NCBI GenBank assembly: GCA_963808455.1
Contig: CAWEHT010000043.1
Span: 1-24,685, forward strand
Direction: 5' to 3'
From: CAWEHT01 sp963808455
GTDB lineage: Bacteria > Chloroflexota > Anaerolineae > CG2-30-64-16
DNA: 24,685 nt
The translations under genes and the position numbers were made by a program. Positions 1 through 7,178 of the stretch are shown here, in pieces (positions within the stretch are counted from its first letter, which is position 1; each line of letters starts with the position of its first letter). The notes under the pieces were generated by a model, which saw nothing but the letters and a program-made list of their open reading frames with translations, did not search any database and was not told the DNA's origin.

Positions 1-1460
1 CAAGGGGTAGGACAAAGGACCGGGGCCGGTTGTCTATTCCAATAAGTTCGCACCGAGTCAGTGAGGAAGGGCAGGGCGGCACGGTGTTGTTGGCGACAAG
101 TTGTCACGACGGTCAAGATGCGTGCGACAAACACGTTGCCGCCGTCGCTCTGCGTGCCGAAGCATCCCTTGCGCCACAGGACGGCCGGGCGCAAAGCGCG
201 TTCAGCCGCATTGTTGGTGGGATCGACGCCTTCCACGGTCAGGAAGGTCCAGAGCGCCGGCCACAAGCGCAGCAAGTCGTTGCAAAACGCGCGCACCTTG
301 TGCAGGGGCAAAGCCTGACCTTCTTCCAACAGTTGGCGCAGCTGGGCTTGTACGGGTTGCATGGCGGTTTGCAGACCCATGCGATCCAGTTCGCCGTTTT
401 TGAAACGATGCCAGATGACAAACAAGTCGTGGATCTGCGCCAAAGCTTTCTGGCCCCAGGCGGCCAGCGGGTCAGGCAATTCGCTGAAGGCCACCCAGTT
501 GCGTTTCAAATGCAACCAACAGATTTGGCGCCGTTCAACCGGCAATTTCAAGTAAGCTGTGAAGCGATCCGAGCCCACAATCCCTTGAAACGCCTTGCCC
601 AGCAGTTTCTCAAGATATTCGGCGCTGCGTTGCGTGGCTACCAGGAAGACGGTGGCGCTGACGGTGACCATCACCCACAGCCAGCGCCGTTTGCCACCCT
701 GCTTCCAGCCCGTTTCGTCCACATTGCTGTTACCAGCCGTGGCCGCGGCCGTTTGGCTTTCGGTGTAAGGTGTTTCCAGAGCTTTGCTGAGCACCTGGCA
801 CAAGTGAATCACGGCCCCGGGACTGATCGGCAGATGGAAGACGTCCGGCAGCAACACCGCGATCTCCCGCACGCTCAAGCGGAACCGACCGTGCAGCAGT
901 CCGATCAACGCGACGACGCCCGGACTGAAAGCCCCCGGTGGTACATCTGGCGGGCGTGCTGCCTTAACCTGCGCCCCGCAATTGGGACAAGTCACTTCGT
1001 GGTAACGGTGTTCCACGACCTCGGGCTTGATATCGGGCAGGTCCCAGATTTGTTGGCGCACAACTTCGCCGGTGTCCGGCAAGTCGGCGGCCAGCGCCGC
1101 CTGGCACTCAGGGCAGGTCTCGGCGCGATGCTCAAATGTGTTCTTGAGTTCGTTCTCCGGCAGCAGCGGGCGTTCATGGAATTGGTGGCCCAACTGCCCG
1201 CCGCGCTTCCGCCCGCTGGACGGGCGCTGTGGACGAGGCGGTGCGCTGGGCGGATCACTCGACGGCGGTCGAGAAGAATTCTGCGAGGTTTGGCCCAGCC
1301 GTGCTTGCAATTCAGCGACCTGAGCCTGAAGCGTTTGCAGCTGAGTATGCATCTCGCTGATTTGAGTGTCCTGTCTGCTGACCAATGCCTCCAAAGCGCG
1401 TATGTAAGCCTGGGCCACTGGCGGCAGGCTGGCTCGTACTTCATCAGGCAGATGGGGCAT
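1..1460 (-). CDS. IS66-family transposase (3' end cut by window edge)
   Basis: This is a DDE transposase of the IS66 family. The minus-strand frame is open from an ATG at 1460 down to the window edge, giving 486 residues with no stop reached. Seen in the translation: an N-terminal Leu/Gln-rich coiled coil (about residues 33-57), a Pro/Ser-rich linker, a four-cysteine zinc-finger-like segment (CPEC at 116-119, CPNC at 158-161), then the catalytic core with the DET motif (D248), SDRF (D298) and NNAAERALRP (E420). These match the zf-IS66 and DDE_Tnp_IS66 domains. The core and C-terminal helical part are present, so only a few residues and the terminal repeat should lie outside the window. No TnpA/TnpB accessory genes are visible, as in the single-gene ISBst12-like IS66 group. 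Its start is 60 bp from the divergent DUF1385 gene. I could not identify the terminal inverted repeat. The frame is intact, unlike many genes here. Confidence 0.93.
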   Translation of the reverse strand, partial: MPHLPDEVRASLPPVAQAYIRALEALVSRQDTQISEMHTQLQTLQAQVAELQARLGQTSQNSSRPPSSDPPSAPPRPQRPSSGRKRGGQLGHQFHERPLLPENELKNTFEHRAETCPECQAALAADLPDTGEVVRQQIWDLPDIKPEVVEHRYHEVTCPNCGAQVKAARPPDVPPGAFSPGVVALIGLLHGRFRLSVREIAVLLPDVFHLPISPGAVIHLCQVLSKALETPYTESQTAAATAGNSNVDETGWKQGGKRRWLWVMVTVSATVFLVATQRSAEYLEKLLGKAFQGIVGSDRFTAYLKLPVERRQICWLHLKRNWVAFSELPDPLAAWGQKALAQIHDLFVIWHRFKNGELDRMGLQTAMQPVQAQLRQLLEEGQALPLHKVRAFCNDLLRLWPALWTFLTVEGVDPTNNAAERALRPAVLWRKGCFGTQSDGGNVFVARILTVVTTCRQQHRAALPFLTDSVRTYWNRQPAPVLCPTP

Positions 1461-1519
1461 CTCGATCACGGCTGTATCCTACCACAAAATGATGTTCTCG
1501 GATACTTTATGGCAAGTCG

Positions 1520-2464
1520 ATGATTGCACCCCTTGAACGGGTACCTAAGTTCTATTACGGTGGACAGGCAGTTATCGAAGGGGTGATGATGCGCGGGCAG
1601 AACAGCATGGCTGTCGCCGTTCGGGCGCCGGATGGCACCATCGCCGTTCACGAAGAACCCCTGATGGGAGCGCTCTACAAGCAGAAGTGGGGTGGCTGGC
1701 CCTTCGTGCGAGGCGTGCGAATGCTTTGGGACGCTCTCGGGCTGGGCATACAGGCTCTCATGTGGTCGGCCGACGTGGCAGTATCGGCAGAGGGCGATGT
1801 CTCATTTAGCGGCCCGGTTGCCTGGACTACGCTGGCCGCCTCGCTCGCCGTGGCGATCGGCGTCTTCTTCCTCCTGCCGACGGTAGCCGCTCGTTGGCTC
1901 GCTCCGGCGTATGCCAACGGGCTGGTGGTGAGCGTGCTGGAGGGCGTGATACGTTTGGCCCTGTTCTTGGGCTATCTATGCGTCATCGGCCTCATGCCGG
2001 ACGTCCGGCGGGTCTTTGGGTACCATGGCGCGGAGCACAAAACGATCAACGCCTATGAGGCCGGCGCTGCCTTGACGCCCGCGTCGGTGGCGCAGTACCC
2101 GACGGCCCACACGCGTTGTGGGACGAGTCTCCTGCTGTCGGTGATGGTGATCGCTATTCTGGTGTTTGCGCCGTTTCACTTTCAGAATTTGCTCCTGCGG
2201 CTGGCGTCCAGGCTCGTCTTGATCCCGGTTGTCGCCGGGATCGCGTATGAACTGATGCGCTTCACGGCGGCGCATCTGCAATGGTCATGGGTGCGCGCCC
2301 TCGTGGTTCCGGGGTTGGCGCTGCAGCGTCTGACCACGCGTGAGCCAGAGCCCGCCATGCTGGAGTGCGCTATCGCCGCGCTCCAGCCCGTTCTGGCCGC
2401 GGACGGCATCCTGATGGCACAGGCGATGGCTGCCCCAGTGCTGCCCACCCCGGCGGCAGTCTAG
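1520..2464 (+). CDS. DUF1385 family (YqhQ-like) membrane protein
   Basis: A 314-residue protein of the DUF1385 family (B. subtilis YqhQ type), whose biochemical role is not established. Family signatures are clear: GGQAVIEGVMMRG near residue 14, YHGAEHKTINAYEAG around residues 170-185, and HTRCGTSLLLSV near 198-210. Hydrophobic stretches around residues 103-125, 135-160, 203-222 and 230-250 indicate a multi-pass inner-membrane protein. The ATG at 1520 places the PKFYYGGQAVIEG block at the expected distance from the N-terminus; the ribosome site is weak (GGCAAG). It is the first gene of a plus-strand run and lies next to a divergent IS66 element, so its native upstream region may have been replaced. 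The C-terminal 60 residues are Ala/Pro-rich and unremarkable. Family assignment is strong; function is unknown. Confidence 0.9.
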   Translation: MIAPLERVPKFYYGGQAVIEGVMMRGQNSMAVAVRAPDGTIAVHEEPLMGALYKQKWGGWPFVRGVRMLWDALGLGIQALMWSADVAVSAEGDVSFSGPVAWTTLAASLAVAIGVFFLLPTVAARWLAPAYANGLVVSVLEGVIRLALFLGYLCVIGLMPDVRRVFGYHGAEHKTINAYEAGAALTPASVAQYPTAHTRCGTSLLLSVMVIAILVFAPFHFQNLLLRLASRLVLIPVVAGIAYELMRFTAAHLQWSWVRALVVPGLALQRLTTREPEPAMLECAIAALQPVLAADGILMAQAMAAPVLPTPAAV

Positions 2465-2485
2465 GATGTGATTTGAAGTGGCTCG

Positions 2486-2513
2486 GTGCCTGAGGAATTA
2501 GCCTCAGGGGCAC
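2486..2513 (+). other. Hairpin between DUF1385 gene and mdh
   Basis: Arms GTGCCTGAGG (2486-2495) and CCTCAGGGGCAC (2502-2513) pair over 10 bp with a 2-nt G bulge around the loop AATTAG. No T-run follows, so it is not a standard intrinsic terminator. It could be an RNA processing or stabilising element ahead of mdh, or chance. Confidence 0.4.
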
Positions 2514-2574
2514 GGGAGGCGCTGCCGGGGGAAAAGGCGACGTTGCTCTTCGGCGAGCCCATGGGAGTATTGAT

Positions 2575-3508
2575 ATGACAAAAGTGAGCATTGTCGGAGC
2601 GGGATTTGTTGGGTCTACCATCGCCCACTGGGCGATGGTGCAGGGCGGATGCCATTCCGTAGTGCTGGTAGATATCGCTGATGGCCTGGCGAAGGGCAAG
2701 ATCCTGGACCTTATTCAGGCCGGTCCCATCGCGAACCATTCGATCGAGGCCATGGGCACTTCTGACTTCGCGGAGACTGAAGGCTCGGACGTTATCATCG
2801 TCACCGCAGGGATCGCGCGCAAACCCGGCATGACGCGGGAGGAGCTGGTCACCACGAACGCCGGGATCGTCAGCTCGGTGATCAAAGAGGTGGCGCCGGG
2901 TTCGCCCAACGCGGTGATCCTGATGATGACGAACCCTCTCGACAGCATGACTTATCTGGCATACAAGATGAGTGGCTTCCCGCGCGAGCGGGTCATCGGC
3001 CAGGCCGGGGTGCTGGACAGCGGCCGAATGCGGACCTTTATCGCCCAGGAAACAGGGATCAGCCCCGAGAACATTCATACGACCGTGTTGGGTGGGCATG
3101 GCGACGAAATGGTGCCCCTGGTGCGCTATTCCAATATTGCCGGCATCCCCCTGGAGCACTTCCTGACACAGGAGCAAATCGACCGCATCGTCGCGCGTAC
3201 GCGCCAGGGCGGAGCCGAAATCGTGCAGTATCTGAAGACGGGCAGCGCGTTCTTCGCGCCGGGCGCGGCGGCCGCGCGGCATGATGGCTGCGATTGTGGG
3301 AAACAACCACGAGATCTTCCCAGCGTCGGTCTACCTGGAGGGCGAGTACGGGCTGCGCGATATCTGCTTCGGCGTTCCCATCCAGTTGGGCTGTTGCGGC
3401 GTCGAGCGCATCATCGAGCTGCCTCTGAACGGCGAGGAGATGTCGGCGCTCAACCGCTCCGCCGATCTCATCCGAGGCACGATGTCGGTCATGCAGTCCC
3501 GAGCATGA
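2575..3508 (+). CDS. mdh: Malate dehydrogenase (LDH-like MDH), one frameshift
   Basis: NAD-dependent malate dehydrogenase of the lactate-dehydrogenase-like type, interconverting malate and oxaloacetate in central metabolism. Seen: the dinucleotide-binding GAGFVG (residues 8-13), acidic NAD-ribose residue D33, substrate-loop arginines R82 and R88, catalytic LDSGR (D148, R151) and the GGHGDEMVPL block with catalytic H175. The first frame runs correctly to about residue 234, then loses similarity within the GC-rich run at 3260-3281. The true C-terminus continues in the next frame from 3281 (VYLEGEYGL and GVPIQLG, ending QSRA) to the TGA at 3506-3508. One extra base just before 3281 explains this; the repaired protein is about 310 residues, the normal family length. 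A GGGAG ribosome site precedes the ATG. The stop overlaps the era start as ATGA. The break is probably a sequence error. Confidence 0.9.
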
Positions 3509-4458
3509 GTGAGGAGTATCCAGCGTCTGACGTGCTTGGCGACGTGCCCCCGGGGCATCGTTCGGGTTTCGTCGCCGTGGTTGGGCGACCGAATGTTGGG
3601 AAGTCGGCGCTAGTCAATCGGGTCCTGGGCCAGAAAATCGCGATTGTTTCGCCCAAGCCGCAAACGACCCGTAGCAGGCTGCTTGGCATCTTGACGCAGG
3701 CCCAGGCCCAGGTGATCTTCATGGATACGCCGGGGATTCATACGCCGCAGCATCGGCTCGGTGAGCTCATGGTGAGCACGGCGGCCCGGTCCATCCCGGA
3801 TGCCGACCTGGTGCTGTGGGTGGTCAACGTGGCAGTGCCTCCACGAGGGTTGGATCGCCAGGTAGCGGCGATGCTGACGCCGCTGCCCCGAACGGTGCCC
3901 GTCTTCCTGGCGTTGAACAAGTGCGACCTGCTGGGGCCGGAGTGCAACGACGAGCGCGTCGAGGCCTACCAAAGTCTGGCGCCCCGGGCGGCGCCCTGGC
4001 TGGTGTCGGCGTTGCGAGGCGATGAAGTGGCCGGTTTGGTTGCTGCCATCATAGAGGCGCTGCCGCCCGGGCCGCGCTATTATCCCGAAGAGCAGATCAC
4101 CGACCAACAGGAACGCTTTGTGGTGGCGGAGCTGGTGCGCGAACAGGTGCTGCTGCAGCTCGAGCAGGAGGTGCCGCACGCCGTGGCTGTATTGGTTGAG
4201 GAGTTCAAGGAGCGTAGCGAGGACCTGGTATACATTTCTGCGACGATCTACGTCGAACGTGACGGGCAAAAGGCCATCGTGCTTGGCAAAGACGGCCAGA
4301 TGCTGAAGAGGATTGGGCAGGGCGCGCGCCAGAGCATCGAAGCCCTGGTCGGCAAGCGCGCCTATTTGGACCTGTGGGTGAAGGTGCGGCCCAAGTGGCG
4401 CAACGGAGACGCCGAGCTGCGCCGTCTCGGCTATACGCCGCCAGATAAAGGGCCGTAG
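3505..4458 (+). CDS. era: GTPase Era
   Basis: Era is an essential GTPase that binds 16S rRNA near its 3' end and helps 30S subunit maturation. The 317-residue protein shows G1 GRPNVGKS (27-34), the switch I segment KPQTTRS (51-57), G3 DTPG (74-77), G4 NKCD (138-141) and G5 SAL (168-170). The Era-specific RYYPEEQITD (191-200) follows, then a C-terminal KH domain with its GKDG loop (261-264). I start it at the ATG at 3505, which overlaps the mdh stop in an ATGA junction and suggests translational coupling. A longer open frame joins it to the out-of-frame end of mdh, but that is an artefact of the mdh frameshift. The frame is intact and the length is typical. Pairing era with mdh is not a functional pathway, only operon co-location. 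Confidence 0.97.
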   Translation: MSEEYPASDVLGDVPPGHRSGFVAVVGRPNVGKSALVNRVLGQKIAIVSPKPQTTRSRLLGILTQAQAQVIFMDTPGIHTPQHRLGELMVSTAARSIPDADLVLWVVNVAVPPRGLDRQVAAMLTPLPRTVPVFLALNKCDLLGPECNDERVEAYQSLAPRAAPWLVSALRGDEVAGLVAAIIEALPPGPRYYPEEQITDQQERFVVAELVREQVLLQLEQEVPHAVAVLVEEFKERSEDLVYISATIYVERDGQKAIVLGKDGQMLKRIGQGARQSIEALVGKRAYLDLWVKVRPKWRNGDAELRRLGYTPPDKGP

Positions 4459-4488
4459 CCGGGGACCATTCCGTTGCAAAGGGAGGTG

Positions 4489-4581
4489 ATGAACCCCACG
4501 GCAGGCTGCTTTCACGCGCAGTTGGCGATTGGTCGTTTTCGGGAAAGGTCATTGTACGCAAAAGGAGAAAACCCCCCATGA
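4489..4581 (+). CDS. Possible 30-residue leader ORF before the Yip1 gene
   Basis: An ATG embedded in GGGAGGTGATG, which closely resembles the full anti-Shine-Dalgarno complement, opens a 30-codon frame. It ends in a TGA overlapping the Yip1-gene ATG (ATGA). The peptide starts MNPTAGCF and ends KGENPP, with no recognisable domain. The ribosome site is only 2 nt from the ATG, which is too close for efficient initiation. It may instead be a stand-by ribosome site, or chance. Translational coupling is suggested only by the overlap. Confidence 0.25.
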   Translation: MNPTAGCFHAQLAIGRFRERSLYAKGENPP

Positions 4582-5165
4582 ACAGCTCAGGGCAGTCGTC
4601 GCTTGATGTCAATCGCCTGGTGACCGGGATGATCAGGGCATCCCGGCTAGATCAGGCCTTCTACAGCGAATTGAGAGCCGATACGAGCTGGACTCAGGAC
4701 GCCTGGGTCGTGGTGATCGTCGTGTCCGTTCTAGGAGCGATTGGCGCTTTTCTGGGCTCCCTTCTCTTCGCACACAGCATCTTCGGAGCCATCGGCCAAC
4801 TGATCTGGCAAATAGTTGCCGGTGTGGGCGGGTTCGCACTGTGGGCGTTTCTGGTCACGTGGGTCGGCAACTCGTGGTTCAAGGGCCAGGGCGACTTCGG
4901 CGAGGTGCAGCGGCTCTTGGGCTTTGCCTACTCGCCGCGCATCCTCAGCGTGGTCTCGTTCATCCCCTGCATTGGCCCACTGATTGCCTTGGTAGGCGCT
5001 ATCTGGTCTTTGGTGACCGGCTATTTTGCCATCAAAGACGCGCTTGGCCAGGACAACACAAACGCCATCCTGACCATTGTTGTATCTTTCGTGATTGTCA
5101 TCGTGGTCACCGCAGTTATCGGCACTGTTCTTGGCCTGGGCGCGTTTGTCGGCAGCCGACTGTAG
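4578..5165 (+). CDS. Yip1-domain family membrane protein
   Basis: A 195-residue hydrophobic protein resembling bacterial Yip1-domain proteins: a short cytosolic N-terminus (about 40 residues) followed by roughly five membrane segments near residues 45-67, 73-97, 118-135, 137-155 and 162-190. The stretch with conserved-looking GNSWFKGQGDFGEVQRLLGF at about 96-115 between the second and third segments is typical of the Yip1 family, where a polar loop carries an early Gly/Phe-rich motif. Its molecular role in bacteria is unknown. The ATG at 4578 is preceded by AAAAGGAG at good spacing. It sits 119 bp after era and 11 bp before the CBS-ACT gene, so the two are likely co-transcribed. Family assignment rests on hydropathy pattern and motif feel, not a search. 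Confidence 0.72.
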   Translation: MNSSGQSSLDVNRLVTGMIRASRLDQAFYSELRADTSWTQDAWVVVIVVSVLGAIGAFLGSLLFAHSIFGAIGQLIWQIVAGVGGFALWAFLVTWVGNSWFKGQGDFGEVQRLLGFAYSPRILSVVSFIPCIGPLIALVGAIWSLVTGYFAIKDALGQDNTNAILTIVVSFVIVIVVTAVIGTVLGLGAFVGSRL

Positions 5166-5176
5166 GGAGGGGAGGC

Positions 5177-5821
5177 ATGCTCGTCGGCGAGAGAATGACC
5201 CGCCATCCGGTGACGATCCGTGAAGATGGCAGTGTGGACGAAGCGCTGCACGTGATCCGCGAGGCGAAGGTGCGGCGCCTGCCGGTGGTCAACAATGCCG
5301 GGAAGATGGTTGGCATCGTCTCGGACGGGGACCTGCTGCATGCCGAACCATCGCCTGCCACATCGTTGAGCGTCTATGAGCTGCACTATTTGCTCTCGAA
5401 GCTAACGCTGTCGCGGCTGATGTCTAGCCCGGTCATCACGGTGCACCCCAACACGCCGCTCGAGGAGGCGGCGCGCATCATGGCAGACAACAAGATCGGG
5501 GGTCTGCCAGTGGTCGAGGACAACCAGCTGGTCGGCATCATCACCAAGACCGATATCTTCAAGATCCTGCTCGAACTCCTGGGCGCACGCGTGCCAGGCC
5601 AGCGTGTTACCGTGCGGGTCGCCGAGGCCAAAGGTGTCCTGGCGCGGCTGACGAAGTGCATCGCGGACCTAGGCGGCAATATTGTGAGCCTGGTGACTTT
5701 TGACGAGCAGGGGGGCGAGCGGCTGATCACCGTCAAAGTCAATGAGGTTGACGCGGACGCGCTGCGCCGCGCCATCGAAGGGCTGGCCGAGGTGCAGGTC
5801 GTTGACTTTCGCACCGCCTAG
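5177..5821 (+). CDS. Tandem CBS plus ACT domain regulatory protein
   Basis: A 214-residue cytosolic sensor-type protein. Residues about 1-58 form the first CBS domain (MTRHPVTI, RRLPVVNNAGKMVGIVSDGD) and about 76-135 the second (LMSSPVITV, GGLPVVEDNQLVGIITKTD). Residues about 140-214 form an ACT-like domain (VTVRVAEAKGVLARLTKCI). CBS pairs bind adenine nucleotides and ACT domains bind small ligands such as amino acids, so a ligand-responsive role is likely; the partner is unknown. The architecture is like AcuB-type proteins found in many Gram-positive and Chloroflexota genomes. The ATG at 5177 has an excellent ribosome site (GGGAGGGGAGG), and a longer upstream open frame is only a shadow of the Yip1 gene. 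Intact reading frame. Confidence 0.9.
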   Translation: MLVGERMTRHPVTIREDGSVDEALHVIREAKVRRLPVVNNAGKMVGIVSDGDLLHAEPSPATSLSVYELHYLLSKLTLSRLMSSPVITVHPNTPLEEAARIMADNKIGGLPVVEDNQLVGIITKTDIFKILLELLGARVPGQRVTVRVAEAKGVLARLTKCIADLGGNIVSLVTFDEQGGERLITVKVNEVDADALRRAIEGLAEVQVVDFRTA

Positions 5822-5862
5822 GCTTTGGCATCGCGGTTGTCTGCGAGCGAGATGTGGTACAT

Positions 5863-5898
5863 GCTGAAGCGTTCAGCCGTTGAACTGAGCGCTTCAGC
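5863..5898 (+). other. Strong hairpin in the CBS-ACT / thyA intergenic region
   Basis: Arms GCTGAAGCGTTCAG (5863-5876) and CTGAGCGCTTCAGC (5885-5898) form a 14-bp stem, perfect apart from one G-T position that would be a G-U wobble in plus-strand RNA. The loop is 8 nt (CCGTTGAA). No T-run follows on either strand, so it is not a classical terminator. It lies 40 nt ahead of thyA and could be a regulatory RNA structure or protein-binding palindrome. Confidence 0.6.
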
Positions 5899-5938
5899 CC
5901 ACCAGTGACGGCCGCTTGGGCCGGACGTATGGCGAGCA

Positions 5939-6733
5939 ATGAAACAGTACCTGGAAATGTTGGCCCAAGTAATGGGCCGTGGGGCCCGGCGCGACGACCG
6001 GACGGGGACAGGGACGCTCTCGCTATTCGGCTACCAGATGCGTTTTGACCTGGGCCAGGGCTTTCCGGTGGTCACCACCAAACGGCTGCATCTGAAGTCG
6101 GTGATCTATGAGCTGTTATGGTTTCTGCGCGGCGACACCAATATCCAATACCTGCACGACCACGGTGTCACGATCTGGGATGAGTGGGCGGATGCCGACG
6201 GCAAGCTTGGGCCGGCATACGGCTACCAGTGGCGATCATGGCCGAACCCAGACGGCTCGCACACTGACCAGATCGGCAAGGTTCTGGCGCAGATAAAGAG
6301 CAATCCCTACAGCCGGCGTCATGTCGTGGTGGCCTACAACCCATCCTGTGTCAACCAGATGGCTCTCCCTCCCTGTCACGCCCTGTTCCAGTTCTACGTG
6401 GCGTCGGGCAAGCTGTCTTGCCAGCTGTATCAGCGCAGCGCCGATGCCTTCCTTGGCCTGCCGTTCAATATTGCCTCGTACGCATTGCTGACGCATCTAG
6501 TAGCCCAACAGTGCGACCTGGAGGTCGGGGACTTCGTGTGGAGCGGCGGCGACGTGCACCTCTATCTGAACCACATCAGCCAGGCGGCGTTGCAGCTGGC
6601 GAGAGAGCCGTTTCCTCTGCCCGTTCTGCGGCTGAAACGCAGGCCAGGCTCGCTCTTCGAGTACACTTACCAAGACTTCGAGCTGATCGGCTACCGGCAT
6701 CATCCTGCGATACCCGCGCCGATCGCCGTATAG
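5939..6733 (+). CDS. thyA: Thymidylate synthase
   Basis: ThyA methylates dUMP to dTMP using methylenetetrahydrofolate, supplying DNA precursors in the cytosol. The 264-residue length equals that of E. coli ThyA. Seen: RDDRTGTGT near residue 18 (phosphate-binding arginine region), the folate/substrate wall VVTTKRLHLKSVIYELLWFL, the active-site segment ALPPCHALFQFYV with nucleophile C146, the dUMP-phosphate arginine in QLYQRSAD, and the LPFNIASYALL and HLYLNH blocks. The final PIPAPIAV-like end (AIPAPIAV) is complete. The ATG at 5939 is the only start that preserves the N-terminal family block; its ribosome site is weak. It is the last gene of the plus-strand run and ends only 9 bp from the convergent archease stop, with no terminator between. 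Intact frame. Confidence 0.98.
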   Translation: MKQYLEMLAQVMGRGARRDDRTGTGTLSLFGYQMRFDLGQGFPVVTTKRLHLKSVIYELLWFLRGDTNIQYLHDHGVTIWDEWADADGKLGPAYGYQWRSWPNPDGSHTDQIGKVLAQIKSNPYSRRHVVVAYNPSCVNQMALPPCHALFQFYVASGKLSCQLYQRSADAFLGLPFNIASYALLTHLVAQQCDLEVGDFVWSGGDVHLYLNHISQAALQLAREPFPLPVLRLKRRPGSLFEYTYQDFELIGYRHHPAIPAPIAV

Positions 6734-6742
6734 TGAGTCGCT

Positions 6743-7178
6743 TCAAACGTCAAAGGTGACGGTGGCAGCGCACTTCCCGGCTTCCGTCCGTATTGTCAGA
6801 TTCCAGTAGGTGGCCGCTTTGATGCCGGCGCGCACCGGCAACCCATGGTAGCCGAATGCCACCCCGATGAGGCCCTGAGGGCCGATGTCCGTGATGCGGA
6901 ATCGGGTATATATTTCCCCATTGATCTCCTGGTATGACAGCAGCCGATTCAGCCAGCCGATCAGCAAATCGGCAGGGTCCTGGGCGACCATGTTGACCGC
7001 TCGCGCCAGGCTGACGGGACGAGCGAAGTCCGCGCCTTGCAGCGCATACATGGCGTGGGCCGCGCCACGCGTAGAGCTGGCCGGCAGCTGCTGCCTGCAC
7101 CCGCACAGCCTGGTCGGCCGTATGCGGCAGTTCCTCCCAGACGGGCAAGGAGGCACGCGGTTGGGCGGGCGGCAGCAC
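6743..7178 (-). CDS. Archease, continuous with ribF, one frameshift
   Basis: Archease is a small acidic protein that activates the RNA ligase RtcB in tRNA splicing and RNA repair. The N-terminal signature WEELPHTADQAVRV (about 7139-7098) and the C-terminal half (MYALQG, LLIGWLNRLLSYQEI, GIKAATYWNLTI, VTFDV) match the family well, but lie in different frames. The switch lies at about 7062-7072, where one extra base disrupts the expected junction after GQLYA. The stop is TGA at 6743-6745. The frame is open upstream into ribF with no stop, so the start is uncertain: a GTG at 7178 follows GAGGG at 7-nt spacing, and a TTG at 7148 is also possible. It may be a C-terminal domain of a RibF-archease fusion rather than a separate protein. 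No rtcB is visible in the window. Confidence 0.85.

Noticed and set aside
30..1523. 497-codon plus-strand open frame
   Set aside because: It is antisense to the IS66 transposase, which has all family motifs on the minus strand; the plus product has no family character.
2575..4458. Apparent MDH-Era fusion protein of 627 residues
   Set aside because: The join arises because the mdh frameshift reads into the era frame. The middle section is out-of-frame nonsense, while the true mdh C-terminus and an ATGA junction with era are present.
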